This document shows positions 55,440-64,000 of a stretch of 64,000 nt of DNA, piece by piece. The notes under the pieces are model-generated. The model was given only the letters and a program-made list of their open reading frames with translations, was not told where the DNA came from and ran no database searches. Every line of letters begins with the position of its first letter. Position 1 is the first letter of the stretch. The stretch covers positions 25,680,322-25,744,321 of the forward strand of contig NW_027248277.1 of the NCBI RefSeq assembly GCF_041260155.1, written 5' to 3'. The translations under genes and the position numbers were made by a program. This DNA is from Ptychodera flava (taxonomy: Eukaryota > Hemichordata > Enteropneusta > Ptychoderidae).

Positions 55440-58400
55440 CTTTTCGGAGATTTTTGAAAAAAATCCCGAACTTTCCTGTTGAAATGTCGCCATTGGTGAC
55501 GCTATTTTGTCGCAAAAACAATTCGTGGCTTTTAACTTTGCGGCCGAATGTTTCTTTGCAGCAGTCGGATTTCACTCATGAACCATGTGATGACGTAGAA
55601 AAAGCTGTGTTATTTAAGAGTATTTATAGGCGATACTCGCATGGCACGCACCTTCCAAACGGTCAACGGTTACCTATGTGTTCACCTGTCCGTACTTAAA
55701 TAACGTTTAAAGGTTCACAAAAAAATCTGCGTTATGTAACAGAGTTCCCTTTTTGTCAAATTTGAGATTAACAATACTGTCTGTATGAATTATGATCTTG
55801 TTGAATTAATTAAATATTGTCTTTCTTTCAGCTGGACTATGAGATTTATTATGGACTATTTGTCTGCAAACACAATTGCCTCTTTATTTCGCTTGTTTCC
55901 TCTACCAAGCTTTCACTTTTTTCTATGCAATACAAAACTCGTTCTTGCAGCTATGCCAGCACAGCTGCCTAGAGTCTATCAGCAACCACTTGCACACGTC
56001 TTTGACCTTTATAGTATAAGGTATACTCTTCATTATGTATCTTACAGTAAACAATATTCTGCGAATTAAAAAAGTCTGATGCCCTCCGAGGGCTTAGGAA
56101 GTAAAGAGAGAGAGAGTGTTTTCACGATCGCACCCAGAGTTTAGACAATTTAAGTTTTTCATTGTAACCCATTTTTGGCGACAGTTGCGTGTATTGGTGA
56201 AAGTTGTTGTTGTGTGCAGCCTCCTGAGTGAAGTGGCGGCTGAACCGAAATGGGGTTGATACCCTCGCCTAAGGCAATGTGAGACCTGAGGGTGCTCTCA
56301 ATATTGCGTAAAATCCGGTAGTTTTAAACTACTACTTTACAAGAGTGATCTTATTCCATCCAATAGCTTTGATCGCTATTTCGGGCTTGTTACTAAATAT
56401 AGCTGCACGCGCGCGACTTTCGGACAAATATGCTGAAATTCGGACAAATTTTGTCTTTGTATGCGCGGCTGTTGTTGCAGCTTGTAGTCTCAATCATCAA
56501 TTCATACGAATAAGTGTGACGCTAAATAGCCTTTCTAACACTCGCAGGTTTTATTTTTGTCGTTTATGCGGAAAATGCGGACAAATGTTTATTTATGCAT
56601 ATTAATGAGAGAGAAAAGTGACGTCATTTGCGATCAGCGCTATTTAAAATTCAGAAGTGTAATTTTTTTTTGAGGTCCATTATAAACCCGAAATTTCCAA
56701 GACAACACGATTTGCCTATATTTTCGAGAAAAGGTCAAGAATTTGTATTGCATGAAGTACATACAAGGCTTCATTTCAAGCTTGAAAAAGATATGTATAT
56801 ATTTGGAGAGGTGTCCACTGGTGGAAAAAAGATGAATCTTGTAACAATTTTCCTGTTACAAAATCTGTCGAACTACACTACGACTTGAGTGAAATCCCAA
56901 ACATACCAAAACAGTTGTGTTATTCAACAGTATCTATAGGCGATACTTGCAAGGCATGCTCCTTTCAAACCGTCATCGGTGATCTGTCAGTTCACCCACT
57001 CGTATTTAAAGGTTAAAAAAAAATCTGAGCTATGTAACATAGTACCTATCCTTGTCAAATTTGATAATTACGATACTGTTTTTATGAGTTATGATATAGT
57101 TGAATTCATTGAACATTTAATTGTTGTTGCTTTTTTAGAACTGTAGTTCTACTAGTATGGACTCATTGTGTGAAAACACAATTTCCGTTACAAACATGCC
57201 AGGAGTACTTATTCTTAAATAATGCAGCGAATCCAAAGACAATAATACAAAGTCACGCTAACTGTGCAGCCTGTATTATATTCAGTAAATTTTCGATTGG
57301 ATTTCAACTCATTAGTCAGAACGTACGGCACCCACGTACAAGTCAACCAGTGAAGACATCACTTTAAAAACCGCTCGGTCAATTGCCCACCCTTACAAAG
57401 AGTGATTCAATAACCGAGCTAAATTGTTACAATCATTCGACTGCGACCCCACCACACGCTGTAGAGTTCATGAAGCTTTCGCACCAACATATTGTCTATT
57501 ACATTGCAAACAAACTTTATCAAAGCAATGAATGCATCACTCAACTGGTCGGAAAACCGGCTCATGGACAATTTCGTCCACCAGCAGAATTCGTATTAGT
57601 CCACACGATAAAAGGTAGCATTAGCTTGTGACACTTGTAGCCTTACGGTCCTGTCATGAACTATGTTGTTTCAGTCTAGAGCGATGCCCACACTCTTCGT
57701 CTAGACACCGTCGCGCCGGGTAACCGTCACCGTTGCCCTGTCTATTCACATTCTCGTATTTCACTAACGTTTAAAGGTTTACAAAAATATTAGTTATGTA
57801 ACAACCTTTGTCAAATTTGAGAATTACAATAACCTCTGTCTGAGCTATGATGTCGTTGAATTCATTAAACATTGTTTTTGCTCTTTTTAGACTGCAGATC
57901 TACAATAGAATGATTGTGCAAAAATCAAAATTGATGTTTTTATAAAACATGCCAATAGCCCTTATCCTTAAAATATGCAGTGAATCAAAAAGCAATACTA
58001 GAAAATCACACTATTGTGCTGTTTGTATTATATTTAGTAAATTTTCGATTGGACTCGAACTTCTAGTCAGAACGTACGATACCCAGGTACCAGTCAGCTG
58101 GCGTAGACATCACAGTAAAACTGCTCGGCCAAATCCCAACACTTACAAGGAGTGATTCAATAATCGAACTAAATTGTTATAATTATTACGACTGCGACCC
58201 CATCACACGCTGTAGAGTTCGTGAAGCACTTGCACCAACAAACTGTCTATCACATTGCACACAAACTTTATCAGAGCAATGAATACATCACTTAACTGTT
58301 CGGAAAATTCCCTCATGGACAATTTGTTAGCCAGCAGAGCTACAGAGTAATACACGTGGATTCGTATGCCTTACATTCTTGTCATGAACCGTGTTGTTTC

Positions 58401-58950
58401 AGTCTAGAGCAATGCTTATACTCTTCCTCTAGACACCGTCGCGCCCGGTAACATGAATGCTGAAGGGCGTTCCCCAAATTGCGCAGGAACCGCTAGTCTT
58501 ATACTAGGACTCCACAAAAGTGACCTTGTACCATCCAATTTAAAACTCAGAAGTGTATATTTTTCTTTTGAGGTCCATTATAAACCGGAATTTTCAAAGA
58601 TAACATGAATTCCCCATATTTTCAAAAAAGGTTCCAGAACTTGTGTTGCATGAAATGCTTCATTTCAAGCTTGACAAAGATATCAATGTGGAGAAGTATC
58701 CACTGCTAAAAAAGGTGAATCTCAACATTTATGTTAACTTTTCTTATTACAACATCTGTTGAACTACACTGCGACTTGAGCGAAATCTCAAGCATACCAA
58801 AACAGTTCTGTTATTTAAGAGTATTTATAGGCGATACTCACACGGCATGCACCTTCCAAACCGTCACCGGTAAGCCGTCTATTCACCTTCCGGTACTTAG
58901 ATAACGTTTGAACGTTCACAAAAATATATGTTATGTAACAGAGGGTGGCA
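55440..58950. repeat. Local multi-copy repeat, at least four partial units
   Basis: A block with GCGATACTCGCATGGC..CACC, a GTTATGTAAC block and a TTGTCAAATTTGA block recurs near 55630, 56945, 57735 and 58835. A second block of about 700 bases (57195-57760) is repeated at 57943-58460 with perhaps 80-85% identity, sharing GATTCAATAA and TCTAGACACCGTCGCGCC. A third (TTTGAGGTCCATTATAAACC) is at 56675 and 58568. No open frame is preserved between copies. Confidence 0.75.
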
Positions 58951-59300
58951 AAAATACAGAGATCTATAATAGGTTGACACTGAACAAATAAATCTGCGAT
59001 ATTCGCGATTTATCCAACCGGGACTCATTGAGGAGTTATTACTGATTCATTTACTGAAATCTACTAAAATTCTAACGACAGTAAAAATATATTCACTTTC
59101 AAAGAGGCCCCTTCGAATTTTGGGTATTTATTATGTCGTCTGCGGCAGCGAATCTTACGGTCACTTGTGTTTGTGAATACACAACTGCTAAATTGAGGGA
59201 AAGAGTAGAGGCTTTATTGAAGAAAGAGGAACGTAAACATCTACAAAGTTATTTAATGAAATTTAAATTTAATGCCAATGAAAATTTCAAATGCAATGAT
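58951..59300. other. Unassigned, possible coding remnant
   Basis: A plus-strand frame from about 59133 reads TVTCVCEYTTAKLRERVEAL, then KKEERKHLQSYLMKF. It is protein-like but unrecognised, and runs into the LINE fragment that follows. Confidence 0.3.
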
Positions 59301-59339
59301 ATAGTGGGTCGCAAATCAACTCACCGATCGGGCACAGTA

Positions 59340-60070
59340 TGTCAGATTTCGTTCTTTGTCATCGGAAAATACATATTCAAGTACACCTTAGGGTACTGTG
59401 CTTTCTCCAATTTTATTTACCTTGTATACTGCCGGTTGTAGAGTGACAGAAATGACATGTCCTGTGGTAAAGTTTGCAGATGACTGTGCCATGTTGGGTT
59501 TGATTGGTAACGATGACTAACTCAAGTTACTTCTTTGAAATTGAGTATTTCGCTGACTATTGTGATAGAAATTACTTGGTTTTAAATTTTAACAAGATAA
59601 AGGAAATGTTGATCGATTTTCGTAAGCAGCCAATTGAGCCCGACCCAGTTTTTGCAGAGTTGTGACGTACGAGTACTTAGGTATCACTATCGATAGTATA
59701 TTATGCTGGCGTTTTCATGTTGAATTAACGTTGAAGGCGCTTAATTGCCGTATGTATTGTCTTCGAAAATTATGGTATTTTACTGTAAGGAAAGAGATCC
59801 TTCATTAATCTTATATTGTCGTTATCAGCAGTGTGTTAAGTTTTTGTATTGTCAGTTTGGGTCGTAACATTTCGAAGCAAGATAAAACTAGGCTTGGCAA
59901 AGTCATAAAGAAGGCTGAAACAGTCATCGGAATTTCACAGCGTCAAGTTGATCTTATCTACGATGACCAACTTGATAACAAATTGAGTTTTATCTTGACC
60001 GACAAGACATCCTCTACATAACGACTTCGTCCATTAAAGAGGCACTCCCACTTGCTAACATTTTTAAAAC
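59340..60070 (+). mobile_element. Decayed LINE reverse transcriptase fragment, plus strand
   Basis: In one frame, GTVLSPILFTLYTAG (preceded by a stop where Gln is usual) leads to VVKFADDCAMLGLIGND, with the FADD catalytic motif near 59475. Then YLVLNFNKIKEMLIDFR, YEYLGITIDS, LWYFTVRKEIL and KKAETVIGISQRQVDLIYDD follow. The order matches the finger-palm-thumb part of a LINE family different from the L2/CR1 copies above. Several stops and shifts; both ends missing. Confidence 0.75.
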
Positions 60071-60479
60071 ACATTTTTAATGCCAACGGTCGATGTTTGA
60101 CATGGCGACTGGGCGCGGATCGCGAGATATCAATAAAAACATGTCATTTTCCGAGCGTATTTTTCACATCCCGAAGTTTTACGATCGTTTTTTATTTTGA
60201 CCCGATATCCCCCGAAGGTTTGTTGTTGTGCTGATTAACGATATTCCAGGGAGTCTATGATAAGTTCGAACGACGCAATGAATTTACTTCCCACTGCAAA
60301 GACTTTATATACAGCATTATGCCTTTACCTCAGTTAAGTTTTTTTTTAAATATTCTCCTTATGAGTTTGTTTTTAGAACTGGTGTCGGTCCAACTACAGT
60401 AGCAGGTACTAGGTGGCAATGAAACTTGGTCTTGAGAGTAGTATTGAGCGGATGAAAAAACAAGACTCTGTTCCAAAAT

Positions 60480-61150
60480 AGAGCTTATTTCTAAAACTTC
60501 GACGTTTTGATTCCACACAGGGAATCTTCATCAGGAATCTAAAAAACAACAAAATTACAGTGAATATGGGACTAGTAAAAACGAAAACGAGCAACACTGG
60601 CGTAAAACCATTTAAAAACTATTCGAAGAACTGAGTTGTTGGTTTATAAAAGGATAGCTAAAAATCTGTACAGACGAGAAGAAAAAAGTTTTGAACTTAC
60701 AAACAGACGACGAGTGAACACTCAGTCTTAAAGTAGCGATGTTGACCGGCCGGATCGTACAAAGCCGATGGCGCGAAATACAATGAAGGGAGGGCTCCCC
60801 AGAACAAACAACTTACAGACATGAGGAAAGGACTCCCTAGCTGTAGGTGAAGCGGATTTGAAAACCTATAGGAACTGTAATTTATTTACCAGTCCTTTTT
60901 ATTGATGCCGTTGGGTGACAGAGTACCAAGCTTATGAATGAAATGAAGTTCAAGCTGCTTTCTTATTTTATCTGCTTTTGAATACACTTTACAAAGACCA
61001 GAGAAACGAAAATTATTGATGTTGTGCCCGGGTTCATGAAAATGGTTGGCTACTAGAGTATGTTTATGAGTTCTGATACTGTATAAATGTTCATTAATTC
61101 TAGTACGGAGTTCACGTTTCGTTTCGCCTATGTATAATTTGTTACACTAT
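60480..61150 (-). mobile_element. Penelope-like retroelement fragment with GIY-YIG domain, minus strand
   Basis: From about 61147 to 60886 the minus strand reads CNKLYIGETKRELRTRINEH, then TLVANHFHEPGHNINNF and ends NGINKKDW. This is the GIY-YIG nuclease domain typical of the C-terminus of Penelope-like elements. Noncoding terminal sequence follows downstream (60885-60540) and then a hammerhead-like motif at 60495-60545. The reverse transcriptase is absent; this is a 5'-truncated, broken relic. Confidence 0.8.
60495..60545 (-). ncRNA. Hammerhead-like motif in PLE terminal region (minus strand)
   Basis: On the minus strand: CTGATGA (60534-60528), then a perfect 6-bp stem II (GATTCC/GGAATC, loop CTGTGT), then AAAAC where GAAAC is required, then GTC as the cleavage triplet and a three-pair stem I (TTC/GAA). 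The A in place of the conserved G should abolish activity. Confidence 0.6.
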
Positions 61151-62552
61151 TAGCCGCCTCCGATGATTACATTCTGTCGTCTACCACACAGTACGTGTAC
61201 TTCGCGGCGCGCGTGGTATGCGTCTATGCATACAACGCGGCGGCCGCTATTTATCAACTGCAATAACTATGCTAGTCACCAATGCGAATTCTGGTGAAAT
61301 CAGCAAAAAATGTTTTTCGTTTTTTCGCCAAGTCAGTAAGACTCAGCTTTCTCCCAAAGGGGATCACTGACGCCAGTGGTACTGTGGCGTACAGCAGCCT
61401 CAGCGTAGATTCGTACTCCATAGCTTAGTTGACAATGGCCCCAGTGCCGAACGTTCGATGTTCGGAAGCTGAATTTAGGTGGGCCACCGGAATTCAAACT
61501 TTTACTTTTTTGAAAACATGTTGTTCGCAAAGATTATTTATTTTAAAGTTCAAAGAAAACAAGACACTAAAATGTAATTTACTATAAAAGTTCTCAAATG
61601 TTTTTATAAAAGCAATGATTCAGAGGACTCAACAGTTAATCAAATTAGGGTGTGCGTCATTATTTGTTGATAAGTTCAACAAATTTCAGAGCGGAGTACC
61701 TTTCAAGCTCTCGCCACTTGATTGTCAATGTTTCGGTGAGTTTATGGCCTGGTAGTAGTTGTGCTCGCAGGTAGATCTGTAGGCTTCGCGGCACCAGTTC
61801 TTCGTGTAGGCACCTTTGCCAATTGCTGCTCCATTGTGTTTTTTTTTCCTGTCTATGTATAGCTTACGTAACTTGTTTCTTGTTCTTTTTAGTTTGATGA
61901 AAATTTCACTACAGACTCTGTTTGGGTTTGAAAGCGTCAAGTCGAGTGACTTACTTCGTGCGTTTCTGGAATTTAGCTGTGCTTCTAACACCGTTGAATG
62001 GTTTTGAGTAAAACATGACATGAAAGAACTGGTAGGAAAACTTTGATGAAGGCCACCGCGTTCTCTTCGTATGGGTATAGGGAATTGCTGAAAATATGTC
62101 CGTAACCTTTGAGCTTGGAAAGTGTATGACCATTTTAAGCAGTTACAATGATCAAAATTTAAATATTCGGATGTGTAGATTACCTATTGCATTATTAAAA
62201 GACAATGACTATTGACTTTTTGTTAACAGCAGTCGGTAGTTCAATTCTATGGGTTAAAATCCTTTTGTAGAATATTTCCTGTCAGCCTTTGTTTGCACAC
62301 AATGAACTCTGGAAGTGACCACCATGGAATCCGATTTATTATGGTTGTTATCGACTCTTCAATTCAGTTCTATTTAATTCAAATATTTCATTTTCTGTTG
62401 ATAAAAAGGACAATTAAGTTGTAAACTGCATGCACTAAAACATGCATGATATGCGATTTTCCCTGACACTGAAATTAGTGTCAACGATGTCCCGAGTTCG
62501 CTTGAAAATGCAGCAGGAGAAATACGCAAATTTATGTGTGTGAACTAAGAAG
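61151..62552. other. Spacer, no gene recognised
   Basis: GC-richer stretch at 61190-61260, otherwise AT-rich. A basic 98-codon minus frame (61725-62021, with KLRKLYIDRKKKHNG) is open but unrecognised. Confidence 0.45.
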
Positions 62553-63000
62553 GAATTTGAAAACTTTTGCCAGGTTCTTAACAATCTTATCTGCTTCAAA
62601 AGTCTTTCTCTGAAAAGTGACAATGTTAGTGATTGTAGTGCAGAACATTTTAGGAATGGGGTGTGACTGAGCTAGCACATCTGGATTTCAGTCACAACAA
62701 CATTGAAGTTGCTGGTCTTAGTAGCTTTAAAAATTTTTATAGCTAAGACATCTTAATCTCAGTCACATTGAACTTGACAAAGAAGGTGCAAAGGGGTTCA
62801 GTACAGTGATAAAAAATATGACTTGTCTTAGCCTAGAAGCCCTTGATATCAGTCACACTAACATTGAAGATATAGTTGCTAAGAGTCTCGGTGTCGATCT
62901 GCAAGTATTGACGGTGATAAAAGTCCTAATTCTGAGCAACAATAAACCCAGCGAAAGGGGTATTGGGTCATTTGCAAGTGCACCGCAAATTCAGATTTGA
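62553..63000 (+). pseudogene. Leucine-rich-repeat (NLR-type) pseudogene fragment
   Basis: Successive RNI-type repeats are visible: FKSLSLKSDNVSD, LAHLDFSHNNIEVAGL, LRHLNLSHIELDKEGAKGF, LEALDISHTNIED and IKVLILSNNKPSERG. The first is in one frame that stops near 62667, the second in another that stops near 62745, and the last three in a third frame (62743-63000). At least two frameshifts separate them. The LxxLxLSxNxI pattern with 28-29 residue spacing is that of NOD-like receptor LRR domains, which are greatly expanded in invertebrate deuterostomes. No NACHT domain is in the window. Confidence 0.75.
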
Positions 63001-63413
63001 AGACAGCATAGTTCTGATTTTACTGAGTCGAGTAGTTGCCTGAACGCAAGGGGACACCCCACCCCCTGAATTTGGCTGCTGGTGCGCAGCTAGCTCGGAA
63101 AATTATATCTAAATGGTCCATTGTCACCATTCACCGCTACTTTGGGAGTCTATTGGGTATATTTCATTGATAACGGTAATAGCCAGCCAATTGGATGCAG
63201 ATATGGACTTAAGAGTTTGAATACAAATGGACACACGCGGTGATTTTGACATGTTGTAGGTCCAGACACAAAAGCTGTTTTCGGTGATGTCAATGGGTAT
63301 ATATGAATGCAAGTTTAGGGCATGCATAAACGGAAGCACACTGCACCTTACATATTTCTGACCTTATTTAACAAGCACAGAACAGACAGGCGGTATATTT
63401 TGGAGGCCAAAAA
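63001..63413. other. Upstream region of the esterase gene
   Basis: No known repeat or second gene. TATATTTTG lies about 20 bases before the ATG, too near to serve as a normal TATA box; the promoter is undefined. Confidence 0.4.
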
Positions 63414-63779
63414 ATGGCTTTCTACGGGGTGCACTGTCGTGTTGCTGTCTTCCTTTCTGTCCTGTGTTTCGTCTTCGCTGACGATCCAATGGTTGAAATC
63501 GCTTCGGGAAAACTGGTTGGCAAGTCTGAGACATTCTGGCACCCGGACGTAAACATCAATCGTACCATTCACATCTATGAAGGGATACCCTACGCCGAAC
63601 CACCAGTCGGTGACCTTAGATTTCGTCCACCTCAGTCGAAAGTGGGCTGGGATGGGGTGTATCGGGCAACGAACTTTGGATCGGCCTGTATTCAAGCTAT
63701 CGATCCCCTTGAAGAAATGTCAGGGACACTGAGCGAGGACTGTCTCTTCCTGAACGTATACGTACCTGTGACACACAAT
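63414..63779 (+). CDS. Carboxylesterase/cholinesterase-family protein, first coding exon
   Basis: The ATG opens a signal peptide (MAFYGVHCRVAVFLSVLCFV, then FADDP), then the N-terminal alpha/beta-hydrolase segment: VEIASGKLVGKS, YEGIPYAEPPVGDLRFRPP and EDCLFLNVYVP. The exon ends in phase 0 at CACAAT|GTGAGT. ACIQ and SEDC supply the first disulfide pair expected in this family. The catalytic Ser (GxSxG), Glu and His lie further 3', outside the window, so whether it is an active esterase or a neuroligin/glutactin-like inactive relative cannot be told. The start was chosen for its leader and family-like spacing. Confidence 0.9.
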
Positions 63780-63819
63780 GTGAGTGGTGTTTTTTTTTTC
63801 ATGTTAAGGTAGGATGCAC

Positions 63820-64000
63820 CGTGGGAACAGATAATCGAGTCTCACACTTTCACAAATTCTTTTCTGCTACACCACTTGTGGGGGTTCATTTTAAAGCTGT
63901 TTGTGTCAGTAAACTATTAACCATCTTAGTTTTTCGAAATTCGAATATTTCATTTTTCTCCATAGAGTTAACACAGGCGTGGCGGCCATTTTGAATTTTA
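63820..64000 (+). repeat. Dispersed repeat family R1, copy 3 (runs off window)
   Basis: In the first intron of the esterase gene. TTGTGGGGGTTCATTTTAAAGC and TTAACACAGGCGTGGCGGCC-type blocks match 24235-24560. Confidence 0.75.

Overview
This 64 kb window looks like the nuclear genome of an invertebrate deuterostome, such as an acorn worm or amphioxus. The species cannot be fixed from sequence alone. The evidence is spliced genes with GT-AG introns and short exons, a CYP2-clan cytochrome P450, a cholinesterase-type carboxylesterase, an NLR-style leucine-rich-repeat relic, many LINE lineages, Penelope-like retroelements with hammerhead ribozymes, tRNA-derived SINEs, MITEs, satellites and long microsatellites. 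Nothing bacterial (operons, ribosome binding sites, CRISPR) is present. Coding sequence is a small fraction; most of the window is repeat or unrecognised intron and spacer.

Layout. 1-18119: a 5.2 kb segment occurs twice in direct orientation (1-5276 and 12927-18119). The 7.65 kb between the copies holds a smaller local duplication (5290-8890), a putative small secreted cysteine-containing protein gene (exons 10275-10583 and 11349-11490), and the last two exons of an unrecognised gene (11725-11974 and 12459-12530). 18120-25500: mostly noncoding, with a LINE tail, a palindromic element with a target-site duplication, and a convincing first exon of a short-chain dehydrogenase on the minus strand (21049-21183).

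26236-49713, minus strand: one complete cytochrome P450 gene of nine coding exons. All exon phases match and the spliced product is 504 residues with every P450 signature motif. Intron 5 is 12.7 kb. Almost all of it lies between 25-bp inverted terminal repeats (31539-31563 and 43860-43884). Inside are a short inverted-repeat transposon, an array of 226-bp satellite units carrying nuclear-receptor-like and E-box-like motifs, and a full-length LINE with an intact 1076-codon ORF inserted into that array. Intron 7 holds a 35-36 bp minisatellite, two LINE fragments and a Penelope-like fragment ending in a hammerhead ribozyme. A duplicated scrap of the gene's 3' end lies just downstream (25522-25690).

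50400-63000: LINE tails, MITE pairs, a multi-copy local repeat (55440-58950), a decayed LINE reverse transcriptase, a Penelope-like GIY-YIG fragment with a third hammerhead-like motif, and a frameshifted LRR pseudogene. 63414 onward: the first coding exon of a secreted carboxylesterase/cholinesterase-family protein, which runs off the window.

The P450, the dehydrogenase exon and the esterase are all of kinds used in small-molecule metabolism, but they are far apart and no functional cluster is claimed.
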